A stretch of DNA of 64,000 bases from Wuchereria bancrofti (Eukaryota > Nematoda > Chromadorea > Rhabditida > Onchocercidae), in contig SSBO01000012.1 of NCBI GenBank assembly GCA_005281725.1, forward strand, positions 21,592,779 to 21,656,778, given 5' to 3'. Each line of letters starts with the position of its first letter. Position 1 is the stretch's first letter. The position numbers were made by a program, and so were the translations under genes. Shown here piece by piece: positions 38,847-51,948 of this stretch. Below the pieces are notes generated by a model that saw only the letters and a list, made by a program, of their open reading frames with translations, was not told the DNA's origin and searched no databases.

Positions 38847-41051
38847 ATGCATTTAGATGCAATGAAAATAATTTATTTACATCCCGGAGATGTGCTTGGT
38901 GACTGGACTGTTTTAGACAAAATCGGTGAAGGTGGATTTGGCGCCGTCTACTTGGTAAATTATATTAATTGGTGTCATTGATAACAAATCTTTGAACTAT
39001 CTTAATTAGTATCTTAATTACCTGTAAATCTGGACAATAATTAGTCAAGAAAATTACAGGTAAAGGATAGTAAGGGAAACGAATACGCCATGAAAACTGA
39101 AAGTGTCAATGCAACTGCTAAAGTAAATATGCATTATGTCATTTTTTCTTTTTTTGTTTAAATTAATTTTTAGCAAAAACAATAATATTTTCCAAAGCAA
39201 TTCGGTACCTAGCATTGTTAGCAAAAAAAAAAAAAATTAAATGTAAACAATAAATATAGCTTACTCATACAATTGCCAAATTCTCGACTACCATTCTTGA
39301 TAGGAAATTATGATTCACAATGGTATACAGGTGTTGAAAGCAGAATATTATGTTTTGACAGAATTGAAGAAAGCAAAAGCGACACATTTCTGTGACATTT
39401 TGGATAGTGGTTTAGTTGGCGAAAACAAATATGTGGTAATGACACTAGTTGGACAATCTCTCACAGTAAATATAAATTTTCATTTAAAAAAAAAAAAGAA
39501 AAAAATTGGCTAAATATATAACAATATAAGAAGATTTTAACACAAAACTGAAAAGAAAAAAGTATAAATTTGAGTCATTTTTAGAAATAAAATTATAGGA
39601 ACTAAGGAAACATGATCCAACGCAAAAAATACAAAAATTCACAATGGGTTGTGCACTTTCAGTTGGTATGAAATGTTTGGAAGCAATTGAAGAACTTCAC
39701 AACATTGGGTAAATTATTGCTATCATAGAAAACTTTAAAACTTTTAGAATGTTTAAGTTTTTAAAAACAAAACGATTAATGCAAGATGCGCTTATATAAA
39801 GTTATTTTGCATTAAGATATTTGCACCGTGATATCAAACCCGGTAATTTTGCAATTGGTCGTAAAAATCTACGACAAATTTATTTACTCGATTTTGGCAT
39901 GTGTCGTAAATATCTTAACAATCAATCATACGTACGTAATCCACGAAGATCTGCTGGTTTCCGTGGCACTCTCAGGTAGTATCAAATAATTTCTCTAATT
40001 TTATCATGATATTGATTTTAAAGAAAAATCTTTTGAAAATCGAGAAAATTCGAAAGATTATTTTTTCTGATTGATTTATTAACAAACTTAGCATATAGCT
40101 AAGTTAATCGCGATGACTGGCACTCTTTAAATTTATTCGAGGAGTTGCAGTTAATTTAAGTTTATTTAAATTTATATTCAAGTTTAGATTTAAATTCAGA
40201 CCCAATTAAATTTAGATTTTTATTTTTTTTTTTTTGCAGATATGCATCAATAAGCAGTCATATATCACGTGAGCAGTGTAGAAAAGATGATCTGGAAAGT
40301 TGGCTGTATCAGCAAGTTTGTAGTCTCTTTTCTTTTTCTAAAATAAATAACGAAAATTTAAAGTGATAATATCAAATATTTCGAATTCACACTTACAAGG
40401 CTAACATTCACAAATGAAAATGATTACTGCTATGAACATTCTTTTCTCCATATCAGAATATTTTCAATCAAATTCAGATTTTTTTTTTTTTTTTAATCAG
40501 AAAAAAAAAAACCAAATGGTGTAGTTTAATTCAATTCATGCTATATTTGTTCAAAGCAATTATAAATTCGGATTTTTTTTTTCTAATTAATCTAATAATT
40601 GATTATGATATTTATTACTTCAATTCCTGTATTTCACACTAATATTATGAATTAATTTTCCGGTGGAAATAACAGTTGGTTATTTACCGTGGAAAAGTAT
40701 GCAAGATAAGGATGAAGTAGGCCGATGTAAACAACTCTGTCGTAATGATGAATACATCAAAGAATTGTTTGGTGGCTGTCCAAGAGAATATATTGCAATT
40801 ATGCGACTTATCGATTCCATTAGGTTATATTTATTTATTTTTTTCACACTGACAGATGATAATTCATATCAATATTTCATGCAATAGTTATTATTATTTT
40901 TAGATATTATTCAAAACCAGAATACAATAAGATAACAAATTTATTGCGTGATGCATTACGAAATAATGATATGTCAGAATATCCATATGATTGGGAGAAG
41001 TATCTTGAACCATCAAAAAATATCAAAGGGACAGGAATTACAGCTTTATAA
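38847..41051 (+). CDS. Casein kinase 1 / tau-tubulin kinase-like protein kinase, 328 aa
   Basis: Ser/Thr kinase of the CK1 superfamily, worm TTBK-like branch, a group strongly expanded in nematodes. Exons: 38847-38954, 39060-39122, 39304-39465, 39599-39708, 39817-39975, 40240-40315, 40663-40823 and 40904-41051; sum 987 nt. Catalytic elements: glycine loop [11 protein letters not shown] (residues 25-35), Lys48 in YAMKTE, catalytic loop [14 protein letters not shown] (Asp153), metal-binding LLDFGMCR (Asp173), a CK1-type substrate loop [13 protein letters not shown] in place of APE, then [10 protein letters not shown] followed by [10 protein letters not shown]. All residues needed for activity are present. 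The length is nearly all kinase domain, with a short C-terminal tail. The acceptor before exon 7 reads CCG rather than CAG (40660-40662), so that junction is non-canonical. A polyadenylation signal AATAAA is at 41096-41101. The substrate is unknown; many worm relatives act in the male germ line (family knowledge). Confidence 0.85.
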
Positions 41052-41095
41052 ACATTTTACCCAATTCGTTTCAGACATTTCCAGTGGAAAATGTG

Positions 41096-41101
41096 AATAA
41101 A
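41096..41101 (+). terminator. Polyadenylation signal of the kinase gene
   Basis: AATAAA lies 45 bases after the stop codon of the kinase, a typical spacing for a short nematode 3' UTR. Confidence 0.55.
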
Positions 41102-42410
41102 AATTTGTATGTAATTGTGGAATACAAAATATTAAAATATTAAAGAAAATGTTTATTAGATGGTGACAAATGATGAAAGTTGAAAATTCCTCGTACTTAT
41201 TATTTCTTATACCTAATCAAAATTCATTTGAAATTAGCAGAAAGATTTATATAAAACATCATTTATTAATTTTTAAATGTTATTTAACATTATGAAACTT
41301 ATGTATATCATTTTTTTTTGCTCAATTTTCTTTTTTGTTCAAAAAAATAAAAAAGACGAAATTTTTACTTCTTTTTTTTTTTCTTTTTTTCTCAACAAAT
41401 ATCACAAACAATCGTTATCATTACAAAAACGTTCTCTCAATTTTTCAAATTTTATAAACACATTCAATAATACATTACTATCACTAGTTGCTATCTATTC
41501 ATACAGCTCAAATTATATGGCAATAAACACAAATGAACAAACACACCGTTAAGTGCTAATCTCATAATACATAAATGGGAATGGCCTAATGGCTTTTTTT
41601 TGGGTATCTCATTTCTACATATGATAGACGGGCGGGCAAGATAGGTAGGGTAAGCATTCATTTTTCTTTTCCTTACTACCAAAAAGTAATTCATTCTTAC
41701 ACTCATATCTATGACTAGCAATAGAAATAATAACAGAGAGTAATTATTACACGAATAGCTCGAATTTCAATCTTCTCTGCTCCTCATTATAACCATTAAC
41801 TCTGTTTGATAGTGATAAATAATTGATAGATGATAACTTTATCTCTTAGAAATTGGAAATTGAGCTAGAATGGCTTAAAGAGCCAAAGAATAGACCAGGC
41901 CATACTTATTGCTTTTCTTCTGGTTCACCCTATCACTCACTACTACTAATTAGACTTAAGTGACGCTTTGTCAATTTTACGGTTCGACCAGCTATGCTAC
42001 GAATGCATTTTTTCATGTTTGATTTTTCACTAAATGATATTATCATTGATTATCACGATTCCACCAGATTAATAGATAACGAATGAGACAATTTATGTTA
42101 TCATTAGTAATGGGCAATTTACCTTCTTTTCTTACTAATTGACTGATAAGTTCTTGATAGCTCATTTACCGCAGCATTGATATATTTTTTTTTTCTCGCA
42201 TACATCAATGCATCCAATTTTCCACTTTCGGAAGTAATTTGTTGAGTAGAACAAAAAAAAAAAAAAAAAAAAAAACAGATGGATGACTCATCCAACAATA
42301 AATATTAAAAGAATGCGCCTCATTTCATACTAACAAACTTTTAACTATAAGCCAACAAAAAACTGTTATGCAAATTTTCTCTTTTTACGGCTATTTATAA
42401 TTTCTTGAAA
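41102..42410. other. Intergenic spacer
   Basis: The 1.3 kb between the kinase and the glycosyltransferase contain no convincing exon. Frames at 41277-41552 (plus) and 41491-41721 (minus) are overlapping and unsupported by splice sites. A run of about 23 A lies near 42251-42275. Confidence 0.45.
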
Positions 42411-45400
42411 ATGTTTTATTCGAATTTACAAACTTTTATTTTTACATTTTATTTCGGTCAGAAGATAGGAATACTCATTGGACTCGCTGCTATTTTCGCC
42501 GATTCATCGAATACGTATATCAATATTTCCATCAAAGTATGTCTACGTCGGATTTAAGTATGCTTTATGATTATTGATATAATAATCATACCATTTTCTT
42601 CAGTCGATTGTTTATTTCCTTTCTCTTCATTTTTATCTATTCTTTTCATTGCCATTGATGGATGAAGAGAGGATTAAAGTGACCTTATTAATTATCTAAT
42701 ATTTTCTTCTTTTTTTTTGTAGAGATTATCGAACATCGAGAGAAAACAGATGAACTCATGTAATTATACATTAGAAAGAGAGAAGTGACCGGAAGAACTC
42801 GCAACAAAAGTTATGCTATCAGGATCGATGAACGATGCAGTAGGAAGGCGAACAATGAAGTGTGTGATTGTGGTCAAACTGAGCCGACTTATCAGTTAGA
42901 TTTATTCATTTACTCATAAATGATTCAACTCTTGACAATATCATAACTATTTTGGATATTATAAATTTCTCTATAGAGATTCATTCTTTGACCTCTATTC
43001 CGGGATTCCATTTGAACTCAAAATTTAGATACTAATAAGCAAACAATTTTTACGATCGAGTAAGTTTATTTTACAGTAGTACTTAATGATTCATTGTAAT
43101 GTTTGAGACAATAATTTATTTATGGAGAATATTTCAGTCACTAGTATGTCTCATGAAAGAAAAAAAGAGAAGACACTTGAAACAATCTACTTTTTCACCA
43201 TTTTTTTTTCTAATAATATTTTTTTTTTTTTTAAAACTGATTTCCTTATGGATTTCTATTTTGTTTGAGGTTGTTATATACGACGTCGATGTTTTATCGC
43301 ATTTTCTATCATATCGATTTCTCTTCTCATTCTGCAGGGCATACTATTCAGTTCTTCGGATAAACGACCACAGGTTTATATATTTGTGGCTTTGATTTTT
43401 ACGCGATTTTTTAGTGTGATTGTTTTGCTAAGTTCATTTTTTGTTATAATGTGTTGATCTAGTAAACTATTAAGCTATTACGTATGTGTCAAATATCACT
43501 ACTGTTTGAAATTTGCATCACTTCACTGAAGATGATCTGTAACTAACACTTTTAAAAGAAATATTTCTTTAAAAAGTTGATATTCTTGTTGCCAAGTTTA
43601 ATTGATGCTCAAATTATCTTTTTTCAAAGTTATTGCTTTTAGGCAAATGATCGTAAGATTTTGGAGAGCAAAATAACTAATATTCTACACAGTGGTTCAC
43701 TTCCTGCGGCTTTCAACAGGGCAATAAGAGTTGAAGTTAGACTTATATGTTGTAAAAATATTACATTCTTCAAAATTTAATCTTTTGGCACTAGACTTAT
43801 GTGATGGATGATAGGTATAAAATATTCCTAAGGCTTGAATGCTAATTTTTTCAATATACTGCATTGTAATTGCAATTAATTTGAGTGGAAGGACCGCTTT
43901 TGTCCTTTTTCTCTTTTAATTTGAATTATTTAGAATTTGTTATTCGATAAAAACATAGCACAGCCAGTGACTGATAACAATGAAAAACTTGTTGCTGTGG
44001 TTTTGGTTATGGCAGCGAAAAGGGAACGTGCTATCAGAAATCATTTAGATCAATTGATAAAGTTCGTTTTTCTTAAAATTTCGAATTAGTGCACTATATT
44101 CTAAGTTTTAATGCTCTTCATTTTCTTAAAACACTCTATACTACTGCTATATTGCTGATTTTTTTTTTTGATTTTGCTGTTATAATTTTGTTTTATCCAG
44201 TTACGATTGATTTCATAAATTTAGATCTGTGCATTCTTTACTTGTAAACTGGGAGCATTAGGAGGTTTTTGAAATCTACGTTATTTTTAAGTGAATCAGG
44301 GAAGGGAAATTTTTGGATGGAAAAATTTTTTAGCATTTATTTACAAATAATATGAACCGTCCATTCATAACTGTTCTATGTATGTGTTTGTCTAAAATAT
44401 TTTTGTTCAAAGGAGAAAGTGAAATGATTTTACTTCTCACAGATTGCGACCTTCTGCCGTTCAGTTTCCTATTGTTATCAGTCAAGACGGAGATGATCAG
44501 GCGGTAATGGAAGCTATTTCATCTTTCACTAGTGAGGAAAAGAAAATTACGTTTATTCATGTAAGTTTACTATTTGTAAACTGAACAAAGCCAGCAGATT
44601 TTCGAAATTCATTTGTGCTTGCCAAAATTTCTTCCTTTCTTTGATATTATAATTTGAATTTAAACAAATAAAAGTATATGAAGCAATTTCTTTCAGCACA
44701 AAGGACGAACAGAACTTCCCAGTTATTTGGATTCTGGTTCCAAAAATTATTTTCGTATTGCACGTCATTACAAATGGGCTCTGGACGAAATCTTTTTTAA
44801 GATGAAATATGAGATGGCGATCATCACTGAAGGTTTGTATGTTCGATGTTTAAGAATTATTTGATATTGTTGAAATTTCTTCATAGCCAACGGTATAGTG
44901 ATACCTAAAAGATTGTATTTGTCTATAATCGTACCTCAGCAGCTTAAATTGTTTTTGTAATGCCAAAGTTTTTTGTTTTTTTTTTTTTAATTTTCTTAAT
45001 GATTATAAAACTCTGTCATAAAATTGATTGGACATGCATTTTTGGTTATCTATTTTATTCTAACATAAACAATCCTTTCAGATGATCTTGACCTAGCGGA
45101 TGATTTTTTTTCTTATTTTGCGGCTTTAAAGCCAATACTACTTGCTGATGAAACAATTTGGTGTATTAGTGCATGGAATGATAATGGAGGTGCTAATATC
45201 ACCGATCGTAAGCACGGCGAGAAACTTTATAGAACAGATTTTTTCCCAGGATTAGGTATTTCTTATTGGCTTCAATTTGTTTGTTTTTTTTAATTTAACT
45301 TTTTAATGCAGCATTTTAGACATTATCAACTGCCAGTTGATGAAGATTGAATTGGTTTTGAATGAAAGATTTCATTTATCTCAATATTTTCTCTTCATAT

Positions 45401-47007
45401 GTTCCAAAACGCCTGGAACAGTAGCTTTCGACATTGGCACTTAATAGGATGGTCACTATTAATTAATCGGAACTTCATGAGTCACATTTTCTGCATCTCA
45501 ATTTACTTGCACCATAAATACGAATTTTTACATTTTTTTTTAATGACTTTACCTGAATTTGTTTATTATTTTAAATTTTTGTTTGATCCTATCATGTCTA
45601 TTAATTTTCTTCGTTTAGGATGGATGCTTACGGCTCAGTTATGGAATGAGTTATCAGCAAGTTGGCCTGAAATGTACTGGGATGATTGGATGAGACGTCA
45701 AGATGTACGCAAAGAAAGAGTTTGCATTCGACCAGAAGTTTCAAGAACTTCTCATAATAATGATTTAGCAGGGAAAGGTTCAAGCGGGTAAGTAGCAATG
45801 TGGGAAAATTCTCCTTTTTTTTTTTTTTTTTCACAATTTCTTCGCTGTTTATATCTAACAAAGAACTCTGTTTACAGTGGATTGTATAAGAAATATCTGG
45901 CCTCTATTCGTTTACCTGAAATAGCAGTTGATTTTTCGAAACTGGATTTAAGCTATTTAATCAAAAGTAACTACGACAGGTTTATTTTTGTTATTATTTT
46001 TTCACTTTTTAAAGCAAATATTCTCTGCAAGTTAAGGTTACTTTTAAAATACCTCTAGCGACAAACTCGAATTATATGAATATCTTTTTCAGTTTCTTAA
46101 ATCAAGAAATCTCAGGTGCTGTTGTATTATCAACAGACAATTTTTTGGATAAGACTTTTTCTGGATCCGGGCCTTTCCTTGTTACATATAAAACGCCTAG
46201 GGAATACCGACGTTTGGGAAAATCTGTTGGATTGATGCTTGATATCAGAGTATGTCTTTATTTTTGTGAATTAAAAACAAATTAAAGCGAATTAAATGTT
46301 TGATTTGTGCTCCGCAACTACGTTTTGAAGTCCGTTAGGATCTGTTCTAAATTCTACTAATTTTATTACAAAATATAGTTACAAAAAATGATTTTTATTA
46401 TCTTTTCTTTACAAATGTAAAAAAAAATTTGCAGTCTGGAATGCCACGAACAGCTTATTACGGCATCGTAACTTTCATGTACTGTTCAGAACGTTTTTAC
46501 GCAGTTCCTGAAAAGTTAAATCTTTCTGCACCTAATTTTGGTCTACAACCTTCATCTGACTACTATAACGAAAAATGGGACAAAATGACTCGCTACCTCG
46601 AATTTCAGGAAACGTATTGCACGCCTACGAAGTAAGACCTTCTTACTTTGTTTTTTATCATCATCATTAACAGTAGTCCATATAAATGTTATCTGAATTT
46701 TTATTCGTAATTAGTGATAGGAACTATGATTTAGATTTCAATTTGTGTTCGTTACTCTCTTAAAAATTTTTTTTTCTTTTGCTATACCTGAGCATAAAAG
46801 CCGGTATTGAGAAACTGAAACTATAACAACCAGTAAATGATTAATCTTTCCTCACTTTGATTTCTTTTTTCTTTTTCTTCCTTCAGATCAATGACATTTA
46901 GGTATAATGGAAAATGCGACCCGAAAGATCCAAATCTTATTGCATGGTTCGCGAAAAAAAGATTATCAAAAAGATTGAAGCATTGGGGCGAAATGATCAT
47001 CAATTAA
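42411..47007 (+). CDS. N-acetylglucosaminyltransferase I (MGAT1/GLY type), 518 aa
   Basis: Golgi alpha-1,3-mannosyl-glycoprotein 2-beta-N-acetylglucosaminyltransferase, which adds the first GlcNAc to Man5 N-glycans. Exons: 42411-42536, 43338-43373, 43643-43735, 43934-44061, 44443-44560, 44697-44832, 45082-45255, 45619-45787, 45878-45979, 46093-46249, 46435-46631, 46887-47007; sum 1,557 nt, phases agree. Family hallmarks: LRPSAVQFPIVISQDG, FRIARHYKWALDEIF, the metal/UDP-binding EDD at residues 212-214 (spanning an intron), WCISAWNDNG, YRTDFFPGLGWMLTAQLW, WDDWMRRQDVRKERVCIRPE, LDLSYLIKSNYDRF, and SGMPRTAYYGIVTF. The 518 residues exceed the about 445 of human MGAT1 owing to a longer C-terminal tail, from about residue 445 on. 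Exon 1 provides a hydrophobic segment suitable as a type II signal anchor, but it is 0.8 kb from exon 2 and is the weakest part of the model. C. elegans has three such genes (gly-12, gly-13, gly-14); I cannot tell which this matches. Confidence 0.88.
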
Positions 47008-49548
47008 ATGGATAAGGATACGTGGTATTAATATGGGTTACCGGCAAAATCTTTGCTAAATCTGGGATTAATTTTTGAAACTAATTACATTTATGTATTT
47101 GACTTTAATTATTATTTATTTATTTTTTGTGTAAATGATTTCTCTGCATATATTGCGTATTGAGAATGGACAGTGTTAGACAAGAAAAGTATTTTTTCGG
47201 TTTAAAATTTTTTATTATACTTTCAGTTTTGATTCCTCTTCCATCCTTTTGTGAGGTTGCTGTGTCATCATTTAGAGTTTAAATAATTTAGTGTAGAAAG
47301 TTGTATTAAGTTTAAATGCCATATTGTGTTTTAGCAAGGTTTGCAAAACTTGAGACACTCATTTGACAGAAATTTAACTTAACAAAGTGCTTCTGGTCGA
47401 GGTAGGTGTTTTTGTTTATGTTTATAGTATTAGATAAACAGATGTGTTTTATACTTCTGAATATCTATTGCCACTGGAAATAATAGTTTAAAACGAAATT
47501 GATGATGTCAGATTAGGAACTTTCGTGACATCAGATGCACTTTGCAGCTACTTCCACCTAAAGTTGTACTAGACACGGCCTCAACAGCTCAATATTACAT
47601 TCCCATCCATTAAATTCTGGATAAAATAATATTTCTAAATTTTTTTTTTTTTTCAAATATGACTTCTTTACTTTATCTTTTGTTAAGCGATTTGTCCATT
47701 ACTTTTTTTTTTTTTTTGCAAAGCCATATTTCGCCGTAATATCTGTACATTGCATAATATTTGTACATTGCACTTCTTTCTTTGTTATTTGTTGGAGCGT
47801 ATATTTTCCGCAAATTTATTATTCGTTCTTTCATTCTTTTATTATACGGTTTACTTCACATAACTGTTAATTTATTTCTGTTTAAGTTCAAGAATTCGAT
47901 GTTTGTTTTTAATGACTAATACTAAAATCAATTTTATTTTTATTTCAGGTTTCTTTCTGTGATATATTTGCATTTTTTTTTTTTCTCTTTGTACTCATTA
48001 CAATTATACGGCTAATGATTCCAGAATTTAAGAATTTTGGGGAGAGAAAGAGAAAGTTAGAGGTTAGAAGTTGGTTTATGCTAAAAACTCGCTTATCAAT
48101 TCTCCACTGTTAAAATGCTATATTATATATTTGATGATTATCAGTTTCTATCTTCTATCGTAGATAGGACATGGCATAGTTCTCATTCTCATTTGCCTTC
48201 ATGTTAATCTTTATCTAGCTAAATTATTATATAAATGTCATCTTTGTAGGCATTTATTGACGAGAGAGATATATCTGCATTAAAAATTTTCATTAAAAAT
48301 TAGAAAGGATGCCGCCACTATGCATTGTCTTTTTGTAGCTTACAATCAAGATAGTTCCATTAAATATACATTAGCTTTAGTTGCTTTTTAATGAAATGAT
48401 TCGAAATAATTAAATGTTAGTCATTGTTAGAGAAATGAAATTTTTATTCAAAAGAGAAGCAAAATGAGAATGAAAGTAACTGGCTTTCTGTTGAAATATT
48501 AAAGTTTTTCTTAACTACAAAATTTTTATTACTTTCCAGGGCCGTATATTTTGTTTAATGTGGAACTTCGACTAAAAAATTTTTATGTTTTTTTTTTCTT
48601 TTTTTTTTTTGCCATAATCTTGCTCCTCATTGTGTATCTTAAAAACACGCTTTATAATGGTATTTAGTTGTGAACTTTAAATGTTGAAAGGCCATAAATG
48701 ATCCCAGATGTTCCTGATATTTCCTAGTAATCTGCACAATTCCAGAACCTACAAAAATGATATAATTGGTATTAAATTTTGTACTCTGATCAATAACATA
48801 AGTAAGTAATCAAGGTCATTTAAGAATTTCATACTATCACATTGGGCAAGTTTGCACTCTCTCCCTCTCTCTCTGGACGTACGTCAAAGGACAGAGGACT
48901 TCGAGAGTAAGCGTAAGATTCCATACAATGCTATTTCTTTCCGAGGTATTAACATGGTCAAATAGTCTAAATCTAAGTTAACACTATTTAGCTTCACGAT
49001 GTCATTCCTTGAATGAAAAAATAGGACTGAAAATTTCATCTTTAATGACATAAAATTAAACCGTGAAAATTCTAATTAGCTTCATTTATCGGTTATTACT
49101 TCAAATAATTTGAATTTTTAAAAGTTGAAGTTTTCAATCCTAACAATCAGTATCGGTATCTTTAACAAAAGCAAAATGAAGGAGAGTACAAATTTTTCCA
49201 AATTGTTAATATTAATATATTCCTATCACTGTGACCTTACACATAGTTTCAAGATTTTTTTCATTAAATTTTTTCACTAATGTTCAGTGAATGTTCAATA
49301 ACTTTCGTTTCATTTCATACAATTTCAGATCTTTAATGAAATTTCGAACTTCAAATCAAATACTATCAATCAATTGTAATGGTATAATTATTCCATTCAA
49401 AATACTACAGAAAAAAAAAATATTATAAATGAATAAAAAAAATGTTAACAAATGAATATTTTCGCTCTACCATTAATTGCCAGATACTTCGCAATATTTG
49501 ACGAGAATTTTGCATTATTACTAATTAATTTCATTAAGCTATGCTTTT
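47008..49548. other. Convergent spacer of about 2.5 kb
   Basis: It should contain the 3' UTR of the glycosyltransferase and of the minus-strand gene that ends at 49549. No exon is visible. There are several T-runs (for example 47640-47653, 47704-47717, 48586-48612) and a CT-rich patch at 48858-48876. Confidence 0.45.
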
Positions 49549-51948
49549 TTACAGAGTTAAATTTTGTTTGTGTAAAGAATGAAATTTCAATGATTTGTTC
49601 CGTGGAGAGGAATGATCTGTGATAGTTTGAGTATCTGAAATAGTCATTGAATCTTTCAATTGAACAGATAAACTAGGAATGGTTATTGTTGGAATATTTT
49701 TATCGATATGATTTGATTTTGTTTGCTTTTCTTGCCATATTTGTTTTTGTTTAGTTCGTAATTTTTGTTGATGTAATATTTCCTTTGCTTTCTGTAATAA
49801 AACATTTGCATAAATATATTTGATTATAAATTATTAGCTATGATTGGTTAAAAATTTTTAGCTTAAAATTTTAACGATGTAACTTTTATGATGTTTAAAT
49901 GATGAATGAATGTTAGCAAATCATTATGTGTGATGCGCTTAAATACTAATATGATGATAAAATGATATGATAAGGGAGAAATGAATGACGAGTAATGTTA
50001 ACATACATCCATATCATATTTTCTTTTGCGAAATTTCTGATGTCAGTTGTGCATTTTAATTCTATTTTAACTTAAACGTTTTTAATTAACTAACTAATGA
50101 ACGAACTAACGAAGGGAAAATTGTTATAATTACATAATACACTGATTAAATATAACAAAAAGTGTGATATGCTTAAATGCTAATATGATGATAAAATGAT
50201 ATGATAAGAGACGAACATAACATATGTCTAAAATTAATTTGGAAAAGGATTTAAATGATCGTTTTATATTTTATCATTAAATAAATTTTGATATGTTAGC
50301 AATAACAGACAGTGATATTGCTTTTCCGGATAATTTCATCATTCTCATCTTTCCATTCAAATTTCATTTCTATTGTATTATGACCACTGCATGGACAACC
50401 AAAGAACCAGCAATAAATAATTGGAAATAGTATAACATATGTCTAAAATTAAATAATTTAATTTGAAAAAAAAATATTTAAATGATCGTTTTGTATTTGC
50501 AAATAAATTTACAATGATTGTTGGTTGATAAAGAAAAGAGGAAATTAAATTTTTATTATTGTGATGCATTTACTTTATGAGGAATAAGTGAAGAAAAGCA
50601 TTTATCAGATCATTAAGTGATAAGAAAATAAACTTTCCCAATCTTTTAGTATTTATCGTAAGAAATATAATTTTATACTTGCATGCATATCAATACTTGC
50701 ATTATCTTATCATCCAGATCATCCAAATGAATTAGTTCTTGTGATAACAAAATATCATTACTAAAATGTTGTAGGAATATAAAATAAAATTGCATGCAAA
50801 AATTATTTAATAATAAAATTTGCAAATTTTGTTAATTAACTAATAAAATTGCAAATTTACTAATTAATTATAGATTACCTTAGTACATTTGATTAATAGT
50901 ACAGTTTAGATTTACAATCATTTGGAAATGAAACTAACCATTGCAAATGTAAAAATTAATGATAATTTAAATTATTTTTGGAACATGAAAAAATTACTAT
51001 TTTCTTTTTTCAATTCTCATAATACTTTCTTAACAATTATGTTATGCATATCAAACAAAGTTATTGATTTATTCAATTATATTTACTTAATTTAATTTAA
51101 TTATGAGTCAAATGCTTTTTTTGATAAGCTAATTAATTACAAAGATTATTACCTCATACTTCTGTTAATCTAAAATTATTTCACAAGAAATTTCACAAAT
51201 CAACAGTTTCTTTCTTATTACTCTTTTCCATTAACTTTTTCTAACAATAAAGGTCATATTTAAAAAAAAAAAATTTTTTTCATTATATGCAAATTTTAGC
51301 TTTGAAATTACTGCGTACTACTCGGATATCATTCATTATCAGAATACTTTCAGTACAATAGCACTTTTGAAAAGAAAAAAATTTTATGTTCTCATTCAAA
51401 TATAACAATTATGACATTTTGTTTAATTCATCTTTTCAATACAAACAGGAAAAAGTCCATTCTACTTTTGACCTGTCCGATTATCTATCTTAAATCATAT
51501 ACCTTTAAAGATTATCCTGACAGGTAATTATGCAAGAAATTCACAAATAACCTTTCACATTACCTTTATATTCTTCTTCTATTTCGACAAACTACCATTG
51601 GAAAAGATTTTATTTTTGAAAGAGATATGCAGTTTTAATGAAATAATAAATGAAACATAAAATGTAATTAATTAAAAGAAGTTAATTAAGCTTAATCGAT
51701 TAAGAAACAACTACTTACTGCTATGATTCTCGTCTTATCCACATAAATTTTACAATTATTTCAATGATTTCTTCAACATTAGAACACACACACACACCAC
51801 ACAGACTGACACATACACACACACACCACACAGACTGACACATACACACACACACAGACACAGACATAGTTTTTGTTAATGTAGTAATGTGTGGCGGTGA
51901 GTTGATATAAAGACGACCAATGATTTGCAAAAATTGAAGATCTCCCAT
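49549..51948 (-). CDS. Tentative small hydrophilic protein, up to 178 aa
   Basis: Two 3' exons have good splice borders: 50760-50679 (NDILLSQELIHLDDLDDKIM) and the terminal exon 49791-49549 (KAKEILHQQKLRTKQKQIW..., stop TAA). They join in phase and give a charged, Gln/Lys-rich, coiled-coil-like C-terminus followed by a Ser/Thr-rich tail. A 17-base exon 51169-51153 and a first exon 51948-51754 starting MGDLQFLQIIGRLYINSPPH would complete a phase-consistent 537-nt ORF, but that first exon reads through a TG repeat that encodes a Cys/Val-rich stretch, so the 5' half is doubtful. I do not recognise the protein. No signal peptide is evident. The last two exons are probably real; the rest is a proposal. 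Confidence 0.4.
49928..50508. repeat. Two pairs of locally duplicated AT-rich segments
   Basis: The segment 49928-49976 recurs with few changes at 50162-50210 (shared core AATATGATGATAAAATGATA), and 50219-50285 recurs in diverged form at 50434-50508 (shared core ACATATGTCTAAAATTAA). They lie in the intron between the last two exons of the minus-strand gene. Confidence 0.75.
51784..51870. repeat. CA/TG microsatellite with a 29-bp higher-order unit
   Basis: A (CA)n tract in which the block CACACAGACTGACACAT occurs twice with a 29-base period, followed by further CA repeats and a CAGACACAGACA tail. On the minus strand it reads as the TG repeat inside the doubtful first exon of the 49549-51948 gene. 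Confidence 0.85.

Noticed and set aside
42721..42900. Less AT-rich patch with short frames inside the first intron of the glycosyltransferase
   Set aside because: No frame joins neighbouring exons in phase with usable donors. It may be a regulatory or untranslated part, but I cannot support a call.
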